Origin: Mastigamoeba balamuthi
Lineage: Eukaryota > Evosea > Mastigamoebida > Mastigamoebidae
Direction of reading: 5' to 3'
DNA: 64,000 nt
Assembly: GCA_902651635.1 (NCBI GenBank)
Contig: CACRSC010000084.1
Span: 1,249,748 to 1,313,747, forward strand
Under the pieces are notes generated by a model. It worked only from the letters and a program-made list of their open reading frames with translations. It did no database searches and was not told the origin of the DNA. Shown piece by piece: positions 53,610 through 63,666 of the stretch (within the stretch, counting starts at the first letter, position 1; every line of letters starts with the position of its first letter). A program made the translations under genes and the position numbers.

Positions 53610-56323
53610 CTAAAAAGCGTCTGGAAGCCCGCTGCCGATCGCCGCGGAGGCCGCCACCTGCACGCAGGTACACCGTAAGCCGTCGAGAACCGACGCTCTG
53701 GGGTTGGCCGTTGGCCAACACTGGCAGAGAGGGAGGGAGGGAAGGGAGGCAGCGAGCGAGAGGCCCGCACGAGGAGGGGCAGCAGGCGGGCAGTTGCAGC
53801 AGAGCCCAGCTTGAACGGGTAGAGTATGTCGTCGGGCAGGCGCGGGACGCCAGGGGGCGACTTGGGCACGTACTCGCGGGCCAGGCCGCCGTCGGGGTAC
53901 TCGTCGTACTTTGCGACAGCGCTTCAAAAACCGCAGGGCCCGGATCAGCAAAAGCACCGCAGCCGCGGAACGGGGGCGAGAAAACCGGAGAGGAAACCGG
54001 ACGAAAACGATAGAAGGGGCGGGCTCCTCGGCCCTACAGACGCACCGGAACTCCACCACTCTCGGCGAGGTGCACTCTGCACCGCATTCCATCAGCTTCT
54101 GCACGCTCTCGGACGTGTACCTGCGACGAACCGACGGCGACGCCACGCCACGAGAGACGGAGAGCGAGGCTCATGAGACCCGCGAGACCCGAGCCTCTTC
54201 CCCCTCAAGAAAAGAAGAAAGCCGCAAGTGCCGCTCGCTGGAGCGTTTCTGCTGGCGACGACGCACGAGACGACAAACGCGACGACGCGCATCTGCGGGT
54301 TGAACTCGGAGCCCTGGCGGACGTAGACGGCGCGGTACGTGACGCCCGTGACGACGGAGCCCGAGGCGCAGGCGCCGTCGGCCGAGGGCTCTGCTGCGAC
54401 CGTCACGGCGGTCCAGTCCGACGTCGAGGACACGCTCGCGTTGCCCCAGGCCCCCACGTACGCCGGCTGGGCCCCCACGCGTGCCAGCGCCCTGGCCGCG
54501 GCCGCCACGCTCGCGCAGGCCGTGTCTGGGCCGACGGGAGGGGGTGGGAGAGAGGGAGGGAGGGAAGCGTGAGAGAGCAGCTCAGCCCACCAGAACGGGG
54601 CTCCCGAGAAGGCCCGGCGTGCCGTTTGTCGTCCGCGGCAGGAGCAGCGTGCAGCCAGAGACTGCGCTCTCGCCGAACGCCATCACGGGCCCCGCGTCCA
54701 GGCTGCACGCCCCGGCGGCGTCGGAGCTCGGCAGGCGCAGGGTCGCCAAGCTGCGCGCAGCAGAGGCCGAGGGTCAGTGAGACTGCGGGCCGTCGCTCTT
54801 TTTGCCTCTGCGTTAAAAAAAGGGCCCCGGGCGCCGCACGCGTCCTTTGCCGACGTGGTGAAGAGCAGCGGCTTGCCGACCACATATCCGGGGTTACCAG
54901 ACCGCGCCACGATCAGGCTCGTGTCCTGCCCCTCCTGCGAGCGCGCGGCGCCGTCAGAAGCGCCCGGGAAAAAAGCGCGAGGACAAAACCCGAGGCAGAA
55001 ATGAAAAAAAAAGGGGCAACGAGACGCGGGCCTTGACAAAGGACACGGAGAACGTCTGCACGACGCTGGAGGCCGTCACGTTTCCCAGCACGACGAGGGC
55101 CTTGACGCTGGTCACGCTGCGGCCCGTGACGCCGACCGTGTAGGCCACCGAGAGCGCTGCGTCGGCGCAGAGTCCCAGCGCCGCGTCGTAGCTCGTGTTG
55201 CGCAGCTCCACGCCGCTACCGCACGCCGTCGCCGACGCGCAGGCCACCGCCGACACGCGGGTCCCCGTCTGCGAGGGCACCTGCGTGGGGCGCGTCAGCC
55301 CTGCCGTGCACGAGGCGGGGGGGCCGCACAGAGAGGACCGAGAGCTCGGCGACGTAGTGCGTGTGCGACAGCGGGCCAGCGCACGCAGCCTGCAGGTCCG
55401 ACGCGCTGCGCAGGCACGACCACGACTCGTCGACGAGGAAGCCTGCCAGGGGGCGCGGGTCAGAACAGGGGGGCGGTGGCAGCAGCTGGGCGGGCGCTCT
55501 GACGGGCGCGGGAGGCGTCGGAGCAGCGGCCCGAGTAGTCCGGGGCGGGCAGCGACATGGCGGAGCCCCACGTGCCCCCCACGAGCAGCGCCGAGCCCTG
55601 CGTGTAGCCGGCCGCGTCGGCCGTAGGGTCGGGCAGCTCCGACGAGGCCGCGAACGCGTGCGAGGGCGCCAGCGAGACGCTGGAGAGCTCCGAGGACGAG
55701 ACCGAGGACACGCTGTCGTAGTACCTCCCCTGCGACGGGTCTGCCGGCCAGAGACGACGCGTCACTGCGGTTCCGGGGCGGCGCGGAGGCGGAGAGGGCA
55801 CTGTTGTCGAAGACGACGCAGAGCTGGCCGCCGAGGAAGGAGCCGTTGACGCGGTTGGAGAGGACGACGTCGCCCCTGGGCGAGCAGTACTGCACGTCGG
55901 TGGGCGCGGGGCCCTCGGCGAGGCACGCGGTGAACGCCTGCACGGTGGCGGCGTCGCAGTCGGCGTCGCAGCAGCACCCGGGGTCGCAGTTGTTGAGCGT
56001 CAGGTCGCAGACGCACTTGCCCAGCTCTGGCCAGGGAGGAGGGTCAGACAACATCAATCAAACAGTCGGGAATATCAAGCGGAATCAATAGATTTTTTGC
56101 GCCAGGGAATCGAGATATGGATATTGCTTCCTGGAATCAATCAGATTCAGTGTGGCGTTGAGATCCACAGAGGGCGCTGGGGGACGAGGGACGACAGACC
56201 GCGCGCGTTGGTGGTGCTTGACGTGGAGCTCGAGGAGTTGTCTGCGGCAGCAGCTGGGCAGAGCAGGGCGAGGAACAGGGACAGAGCCGCCGCGGTGCGC
56301 GTGGAGGACCGGTGAGCCATCGC
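53610..56323 (-). CDS. TCTN: Tectonic (ciliary transition-zone protein)
   Basis: Tectonics are secreted or membrane-linked components of the ciliary transition-zone complex. Start at 56320 (MAHRSSTRTAAALSLFLALL, signal peptide); exon 1 ends at 56200 and exon 2 begins at 56026 with ELGKCVCDLTLNNCDPGCCC, the diagnostic Cys-rich tectonic motif. Downstream exons, in changing frames, give CSPRGDVVLSNRVNG (about 55860), YTQGSALLVGGTWGSAM (about 55560), RVSAVACASATACGSGVELR (about 55230), SGNPGYVVGKPLLF (about 54880, a family hallmark), VMAFGESAVSGC (about 54670), AYVGAWGNASVSSTSDW (about 54440) and LPDDILYPFKL (about 53820). The last exon probably ends at 53610. At least eight introns; not all boundaries were resolved, so the length is about 700 aa. 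Confidence 0.85.
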
Positions 56324-56691
56324 TGCCAATTTGTGGTCGGAAGATATTTCAGAGATATCCGTATCTCTCTGTGATTTCTCGCCAGAGTGGAACGGACAGG
56401 GACTCTTTTCAATGGCTTTGGATGGCATTGCATCCGCCCCCGAACCATCTTAGCCAAGATCGTGTGGGGCCCGTGGGCCGCCCTCGTGAATTGTCTGTCA
56501 AGATTTTCCGATGGCCACGAGCGGCGAGCGTCTGTACAGTTCGCCTTCTGGAATGCCACGGATTGACCCCAGGGAATCCGGGATTCGTCTCGGATGTGTA
56601 GATATTTCGGAGGCAGATATTTTCGAGGTGTCGTCATTCGCTCCTTGACTTGAGGTCCTGCGTGCAAAAAACACTCAGCCGCCCACCCACC
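56324..56691. promoter_or_regulatory. Divergent promoter, tectonic / eIF2-beta
   Basis: About 370 bp between divergent starts. It contains GAAGATATTTCAGAGATATCC with GTATCTCTCTG (56340-56372) and GTAGATATTTCGGAGGCAGATATTTTCG (56599-56630), the densest cluster of GATAT-like elements in the window. No gene is supported inside. Confidence 0.45.
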
Positions 56692-57928
56692 ATGAGCGTG
56701 CGTCCGCCCCCCCGCATCGGCCCCTGTGCCTCACCCCGCCGCCCCTGCCGCAGGAGGAAGCCGTGCCCGTCTTCGACCCGTCGGTCAAGAAGAAGAAGAC
56801 CACCAAGAAGGCCGCCGCCCCTGCCCCCGAGCCCTCGGCCGAGCCCGCCCAGCAGCCGCAGCAGCAGCAGCCCGAGCCCGCTGCCGCCCCCGCCGAGCCC
56901 GCGGCCGCCGAGGACGCGCTGGACTTCGGCCCCAAGAAGAAGAAGGCGTCGAAGAAGGCCGCGGCCCCCGAGGCCCCCGCCGAGGACAACAGCAGCGGCG
57001 CTGCGGCGGCGGCGGCGTCGGAGCCCGCGGCGGAGGCGCAGGCGGCGGCAGAGGCCCCGGCGGGCGAGCAGGCAGCGCAGCCCGAGGCCCCCAGGAAGCA
57101 GGCGACGACCTCGTGGCCCCAGGACTCGGCGTACGAGTACTCGTATGAGGACGTGCGTTGTGTTTTTCCGCCCCTCCCTATTTTCTAGATCGATTGCGCG
57201 ATCGCGCGCGCGGGACAGGCGGCGCCGCGCGGTGATGGTTTTCCTGATCTATCTCTCTCGATTCGCGCAGCTGTGCGGGAGGATCTTCGAGATTCTCAGG
57301 ACCAACAACCCGGAGTTCGGCGAGCGCTCGGCGGTTTTTGTGATGAAGCCCCCTCAGATCGGCCGCGAAGGAAAGAAGACCATCTGGTTCAACTTCGCAG
57401 ACATGTGCCGTCTGTACGTCCGCTCACTCCCTTCGGGCTTTTCTGCAGGAATCCACAAGATATCTCGATCTTGGATCTGGAGCCAAAGGAATCGTGAATC
57501 TGACTCCCCCGGGCTTGGCCTGCAGGATGAACCGGAAGCTCGACCACGTTATGCAGTTTGCGTTTGCGGAGCTCGGTACGAACGGCTCTCTGGACGGCAA
57601 CAACCGCCTCGTCATCCGCGGCCGCTTCCAGCACAAGCACATCGAGACCATCGTCCGCAAGTACATCAGTTGCGTGCCCCTCGCTGTCCCCCACGCTCCT
57701 GGGTTCAATTCCCGCCACATGCATTTTCTCATTTTTGTTCTCTGTACAGAGGAGTACGTGACGTGCAACACGTGCAACACGGCGTCGACGGTGCTGAAGA
57801 AGGAGAACCGTCTGACGTTCGTCGTGTGCACGGCGTGCAACTCGAGCCGCTCGGTGTCCGCGATCAAGAAGGGTTTCGAGGCGCAGATCACCAAGCGCCG
57901 CCTGGACAAGGAGAAGGCCCAGAAGTAG
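56692..57928 (+). CDS. EIF2S2: Translation initiation factor eIF2 subunit beta
   Basis: Beta subunit of eIF2, which with the alpha and gamma subunits carries initiator Met-tRNA to the 40S ribosome. Five exons: 56692-56697, 56754-57152, 57271-57413, 57526-57668, 57750-57928; 289 aa. Exon 1 encodes only Met-Ser. The N-terminal half has Lys blocks ([18 protein letters not shown]), the family's binding sites for eIF5 and eIF2B, in Ala/Pro/Glu-rich sequence. The core follows: [63 protein letters not shown]. The C-terminal C2-C2 zinc ribbon [12 protein letters not shown] and [13 protein letters not shown] is intact. The splice between KYI and EYVTC matches the usual KYIKEYVTC. Only two clear Lys blocks are seen where many homologues have three. 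Confidence 0.95.
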
Positions 57929-58794
57929 GCACACTCGCACGCCCGCTCCCCGCGCCCACCCCTGCCGCGGTGCCCCTGAATGTGCTGCCGTGCCTCTGTG
58001 GGGCCTGGGTGCACATAATTGCTGTGCACGCTGTGGCAGGGCACAAGCCAAAGATAAAGCTCAAGCTCAGGCCTGTCACTGGCCTGTTGCCACCCCTTTC
58101 CATCTTATGTGAGACCATATCATGCTTTGCGCCTCTGTCAGTCTTTCTTTTCATTATCCTGGCAATTAAGGTTTGGACAACACTGTGATGGTATTCCAAT
58201 TTATTACTAAAACCACACTAATGGTGCTGCTTAAGTCACCTGAAAATGGCCAGGGCCCAGCTTTGTGATCTAACAGCAATGCCTTCTGTGAACTTCCGGT
58301 CTGTCCATTTGTTTATTAATCATTTGGTCATCACTGCATTTTAAGTGCTGAAGTGCTAAATTAGTGCATGTAGTGCTTATTTTTCAGCACTAGAAATAGT
58401 GCTAATTTTTCAATGCACATGATTCACATAACACACATGATGCGTGTGGTGCACATTAATCGTTTATAGCAATACATGCGCATATAGCACATGCATCACT
58501 ATAAATGAATAAACTTTTGGTCATCACTGCGTTTTATGTGCTGAAGTGCTAAATTTGTACATGAAGCACTACTTTTTCAGCGCTAATTCATGCTAGCACA
58601 TCTTGCACTACATGCGTGTTATGCACATATTGTGCTACATACGATTAATGTGCATTAATTGCAAAAACACATCAATCAATTGATATAAATTTAGTGCTAC
58701 ATACGCTAGTAGCACTACATGCGCATCACATACATTATCAGTTAAATCGATTAAATCGATTAAATCGATTAAATCGATTTAATCGATTTACTCA
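57929..58794. repeat. AT-rich repeat-bearing spacer
   Basis: GC falls sharply after eIF2-beta. From about 58,320 short related units recur (CAGCACTA, GTGCTACATACG, GCATGTAGTGC, GTCATCACTGC-TTTTA-GTGCTGAAGTGCTAAAT at about 58330 and 58517). From 58741 to 58795 there is a run of ATCGATTAA units, about six, forming ATCGAT palindromes. No gene is supported. Confidence 0.6.
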
Positions 58795-59804
58795 CTAAAT
58801 GTGATTAAAATTATAAAAATTCCATAAATTTTTAGAAAATTTATTTTTATTTTCTGCAGCACTGTGCTGCTTTATCAGCACAGTGCAGCGCCTCTTCTGC
58901 GCAGCAGAGAAGCACTGCACTTCCTTGGCTCTCATGCTCTCAAGGACCACAATGTCGTTCCAGTCGATGATGTCATTCTTGTTGTGCTGCTGCTGTTCCT
59001 GCTGCTCGTTCTGCTCCTCAGGGGCCTCAGGGGTTCCATCCTGCACAAAGTGAGGTTAAATAAAATTCAAATAACAGAAGAGGGCAAGGAGGGGCAAGGA
59101 GGGGCAAGGAGGGGCAAGGAGGGGCAAGGAGGGGCAAGGAGGGGCAAGGAGGGGCAAGGAGGGGCAAGGAGGGGCAAGGAGGAGAAGAGACATACCTCAA
59201 CAGCAGCAGCCATCTTGGCTACTGCTTTCTTTGCCCGTGCTGCAACCCTGGCAGTAGCACGTTGATGCTGCACAGGGTTGCAGATCAGGTCAAGGGTGCA
59301 GAGAGGAGGGACCTCCTCTCTGCACCTTTTGGCCGGCTTGGTCTTGGCTTTTTTCAAAGCCTCAGCCGTCGGCCACTGAAAAGTGTAAGAAAATAATTAT
59401 TATGCACATTATGCACATTATGTGCATTACACACATTATGCGCAAAAGGTATACAATTCTGAGGGAGAAAAACCCCCCTTTAAAATTCAAACCACTAAGT
59501 ACAGGGAGGGAAGGAGGGAACGAGGGGGAGGGAGGGCAAACACACCTTTCTGCTCAGGCTCTTGCGGGGGGCCTGGGCCTCCTCCTCTGAGGAGGAGCTC
59601 AAGGTGAGCTCCTTCTCAGATGTAGAGCTTCCCACACTGCTGCTGGGGGGGCTCCTGCTTGGGCTCATGCTCTGACTGCAAAATGCGGCCACTGCACCGC
59701 CTCGCTTCCTGCTCCTCCTTGTCCTCACGCACCGCCCACCTGTGGTACTTATAGTCACTGTGCTGCTGCCGGCATTGCAGCCACAGCTCCTCCTTCAGCT
59801 GCTC
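58795..59804 (-). CDS. Ser/Glu-rich and basic protein, 3' part, unknown
   Basis: At least five exons: 59804-59698, 59675-59546, 59375-59196, 59040-58795, plus an unresolved 5' exon (59804 follows a CACAG acceptor). The segments join in phase to 220 codons: EQLKEELWLQCRQQHSDYKY, a Ser/Glu cluster (SSSEEEA), a basic stretch (KKAKTKPAKRCREE, RVAARAKKAVAKMAA), then Gln/Glu-rich sequence (EEQNEQQEQQQ) and VLESMRAKEV before the stop. A 22-nt intron (59676-59697) is needed between the first two. The intron after 59196 holds the 10-bp minisatellite. The basic-plus-acidic composition would suit a nuclear or transposon-encoded DNA-binding protein, but no domain is recognised. Confidence 0.45.
59080..59180. 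repeat. 10-bp minisatellite, about ten copies
   Basis: Head-to-tail copies of GGGGCAAGGA, nearly perfect, lying inside an intron of the Ser/Glu-rich gene. The first and last copies are degenerate (GAGGGCAAGG, GGAGAAGAGA). Confidence 0.9.
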
Positions 59805-60780
59805 CTGTGATATTGCTATGCCCACTGATAATCATAACTGTGATTCAGCTCAGATGCTGTTCTCCAAACTCCTTCTCAATCCTGTTTATTGTCTCCATGA
59901 TTCCTGCATATAATATTAGATATAGCACAATGATAACTGGTAAATAACAGAACAGTCATATCCTGAAAGGGAATACACCACAGCGCACAGTTGTGGCACT
60001 GAGCAGGGTTGTTGAACCCTATCATATGGCGCAGAGTATTCCTGTATGGCTTTCTCTTGGTGACCAATCTGTCTCAGCAACAATAATGACTGACGTCTGT
60101 TGCTGCTGGACAGATAACTCGTCTATGCCTAGCAATGCTGCCTGCAATGATAGGCTCACCACACTCACACATGCGGCACAGTACTTTGCCACATGCAAAG
60201 CAGGCCCATGGCCTGATTGATCATTATGTTAGATAATCACATTACAAATAAACGTACCATGCTGCGTCCCTCACCACCTGAGGTCCTCCTGGCTGATTTG
60301 TTTGACAGCTGCTGTTTCAGCACAGCAGATAGAATGGGGGTCTGTGTCCCTGTTCTTCTCTATTGGTGGATATTGTTAGTGGGGAAACATCATGGAATGC
60401 TGGATCTCTCTGCTGAACTCTCTCCAGCACTCAGAAGGGCTGCCATTTCAGCCCTGTACAAGAAGATTATGGAGGAGCTAATCAGCTCCTTGTCTTCCTT
60501 CAAAAGAAGCTCGGTGCTGTATACCTCAGTGTTAGTACAAAGACTCCAATGAAAGATATTAATAAGCACAGTGGACTGTGGGTGACGAGGTAGTGATGAC
60601 TGGATTCCATTGGTCCTGGTGCTGCTGCTGGTGCTGATGCTGTGGCATAGACAGCAGGTACGGCACCTGGAGGTGCAGAGTCCCTCATGAATCCATGCAC
60701 AAAGAATTTGTGTGAGGTGATATGAACCTCCAACAGAAATCTACTGAAAGAAAGAAACATCGTTTCCCATTCTGCTACCA
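59805..60780. other. Low-coding spacer, repeat-derived
   Basis: Several 60-110-codon frames on both strands, none with a recognised domain. A minus-strand frame (60067-59876) and a plus-strand frame (60217-60552, helical near its end) are the longest plausible pieces; either could be an exon of the neighbouring gene or transposon debris. Confidence 0.35.
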
Positions 60781-60799
60781 GTGAGGAATGAGCCCTTTC

Positions 60800-63200
60800 A
60801 GGCCAGGGGTGTTGGGGGAGGGGTGTGTTATGGTGGATGGTGTGTTTGGGGGGGGCGTGCGTGTTGTATGGCCTGGGGGGGTATGTTCAGGGGCGGTTCC
60901 AGGAGTACTGGTTCCAGGACCACGTTCTGTTGTTGGATCCTCACCTTGTCCATGTACTTGGTGAACATGTTGATTATGGTGTGGTTACAATCAACGTTCG
61001 GCCGGCATTTGAGGGCACTTTTGATGACGGCAGTGTCTGGCACTGAGACATTGAATATGTCTGGTGTGGTCCTTTTGTTGACTGTTGAGGGTAGTAGCGC
61101 TGCCTGAGGCTTCACTGGTGGTGCAGTTAGGGTGGTCTGGCAGTGCGATACAGGGGCTGTATGGTGCAGTTTTTTTGGTTGTGGTCGGTTCAGTGTGAGG
61201 GGTGTTTGCTGTGTGCCCTTATGTTGCATGTCCTCTAGTATTGGCTCAGTGACCATAAAGGTCCTTTGTCATCTTGTGGGCAGTCTGGGGCGTTTTGTGG
61301 GGCGGGTGGTGTCTGGGCAGTTGAAGGGGGTTTTGGTGGTATCTCCGGGGATCAGTCTCTTTTATGCTTCGTGTGCCTGTTGGTTGTCTATGTGGCTCAT
61401 GTCTTCCAGCCAGTCTCGCATGGTGGCGACCCATTCTTCCTGTATTTCGAGCTGTTTTTTCGATTGTTAGTTCTTGGCCCATGTACCATATGCTAGTGTG
61501 TAGTGTATGGGGGCTGCGTCTTTGTTTTTGGTAGCTTGGGCATGTGCCCATAACTTCAGCTCTGTTTGGGGTATTCCTATGATGCTAGTGAGTTTGGTGC
61601 GCCATTGATTCTGTTGGGGGCAGGTCCAGAGGCGGTGGGTCAGGGAGTCAGTTTTTATAGTACAGAAGGGACATCTGGGGTCGCTCCAATGTAGCTGCAT
61701 GCGGGGGGCCAGGTCATTCCACACTCTTGTGGGGGTCACTGCTTGTGCGTTATTGTGTGTGCGAAGGTGCCCATGATGGCTTGGTGCCATCAGAGGCCTC
61801 CCATTTGCTGGGCTTGTTTTCTGGTTTTTTCATGGAGGAGGACCAGGGGGATTTTTGTCATTCCTGCAGCCGTCTCTGCTGCTTCACAGTGGTGCAGGCG
61901 ATGTTGCCTGGTGATACTGAACACTGTGTGGAAGTTGTGCGTGGGTTTCGGCAGTGCTACCATGGTGAGTTCTTGGATGAAGGTGAGCTCTATCCCCCAT
62001 AACGGATGGTCCGGTTCGTGGCATCTGTCTATTTTCAATGCCTGTTGTGCTAGCTGGTCTGCTTTCGCGTTCAGGTGGATGACCCTCTGTAATTCAGTTC
62101 CCCATCGTTGATTGTCCTGTGCAATACGGGCTTTTGTGGCATCGCTTTCCTGCCCTCGTCCTTCCAATTGATGGCTATGGATGTGCTGGAGTATAACATT
62201 GCCTCCATTGGCTTGTGCAAGTTCGCGTAGTTGGATGAATCTATGGACTGCATCTTTGTCCACTACTGTAGTGAGGTCTCCTTTATTTAGTGTGTTTACT
62301 ATCAGGTCGTTGTTGCATGCTCTGATGCATTTAGAGGTCAGGTCCATGATTTCTGTTGCATATTTGACTGCATGTAGTTCCGGTGTCCATGAGGCACAGA
62401 TGCCCGTGACTTGTATGGCTTCGTTCATGTCTGGGTGTCCGTCCACTACTATGGTCATTGCCATCTTGCCTGAGCTCGGATCGTATGACCCATCCGTCGC
62501 TATGATAAGCCAGTCTTTCCAGGTGCCATCTCCTGTGTTTGATGTGAAGGGCCATTGGAGCTCTAGGTTGGTATTAAAGCAGTATCCCATTCTGCTCAGG
62601 TCCATGGGTTTGTGTGTTGGTTTACCTTGGTTGCTTCTTACCAGGTGTTGTATCAGTCCCTCGGTTATTTTCCTATTTATTTACCACTCGCAGTTGCCCA
62701 CTTCATGTATGAGCGATTCATTTAGTGTGGGGCCGATCTCGGCTGGGGTTCCCGTGTCCAGGAGGATGTTTCTCTCCATCTACATGAGGGAGTTCCATTG
62801 TGGGAGATGTTGCCATGTCCATATGGTGCGTCCTGCTGTATTCGCAGTTAGCCTCATCTTGCCTATGCTGTGGTATGGCAGGAAGGCCGCCATGAAATCT
62901 TCGTTTAGGCATGGGAGTATGGATTCTATATCCGTCTCAGGCATAATTCCATCTGGCACCAGTGCGTTAAGCCATTCCAGCGCCTCCTGCGCACGTTTGC
63001 TTCGTATAACGTCAGCTAGGTTTCAGAGTCCCAGTCCCCCTAGTCTAGTCAGAGTGAAAGCATGTCTGCAGCTTGTCATGTCAGCAGGCCCTAATTTACC
63101 TAACACTGTGTTCTCTATGGCATGTGACAGTGATTCTAATAGGTTATTGTTTTGGGCCATAGTGCTGGCATGGTATTGGGCCATACCGTTGATCTGATGG
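60800..63200 (-). mobile_element. LINE-like retrotransposon fragment (RNase H and zinc-knuckle part)
   Basis: Minus strand. The best block (62605-61790) is a complete RNase H domain: IIATDGSYDPSSGKMAM (first Asp), SWTPELHAVKYATEIM (Glu), NNDLIVNTLNKGD (Asp), then HIHSHQLEG and NAKADQLAQQAL (last Asp). After a frame change, 61790-61467 carries CPFCTIKTDSLTHRLWTCP, the zinc-knuckle-like motif found downstream of reverse transcriptase in RNase H-bearing non-LTR elements. Upstream, 63,010-62,620 gives broken frames (ALEWLNALVPDGIMPE, WQHLPQWNSL) resembling the RT-RNase H linker. The reverse transcriptase core itself is not in view. Frameshifts and stops show that this copy is dead and 5' truncated. 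Confidence 0.72.
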
Positions 63201-63419
63201 GCAGGAATTCCCCCGAAAAAGGTGTTTTATGCCGGCGGTTTTCGTCTGTTGGAAAAAATGTGCCATGCGTTGTGAGGTAAGCTCGGAATTAGCTGTCCCT
63301 CACAACACGAGCAGAAGGCCCATAAGCGAGTGTGTGTACAAAATCGCGCACGATTCTGAATGGGCAGGACTGAGAACTGGGGCCTGGAACAAGGGTATTA
63401 TATGTCGGCAGTTATGTCG

Positions 63420-63500
63420 GCGGTTATTGTCGCCGGCACATGCTGTGCCGCCGGCATATAGTATATGCCGCCGGCATAAAATTCTGTGCCGCCGGCATAT
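63420..63500. repeat. GCCGCCGGCATA palindromic repeats
   Basis: CGCCGGCA-type units occur four times within 75 bp (about 63431, 63447, 63467, 63488), separated by ATATAGTATAT- and AAATTCTGT-like spacers. The GCCGGC cores are palindromic and adjacent units can pair. GC-rich units embedded in AT-rich sequence suggest a transposon terminus or an expanded palindromic repeat. Confidence 0.65.
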
Positions 63501-63666
63501 AAAGTGAGAAAAGGCAGAGAGAGTGATGTGCTTTGATGCTGATGCACATGTCATACAATTTTGTGTGAAATATGAAGAGAACAATTGCTTTTATTTGGAG
63601 GACGAAGCAATTGAGAAGGGCAAGGCGTGAGTGACAGAGAGCACTCAGGAGATGGGTGAGAGTGTC

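Noticed and set aside
57669-57749. GGGTTCAATTCCC inside eIF2-beta intron 4, possible tRNA T-arm
   Set aside because: The intron is only 81 nt and the upstream bases do not supply D or anticodon arms. The stretch is an ordinary intron with TACAG acceptor.
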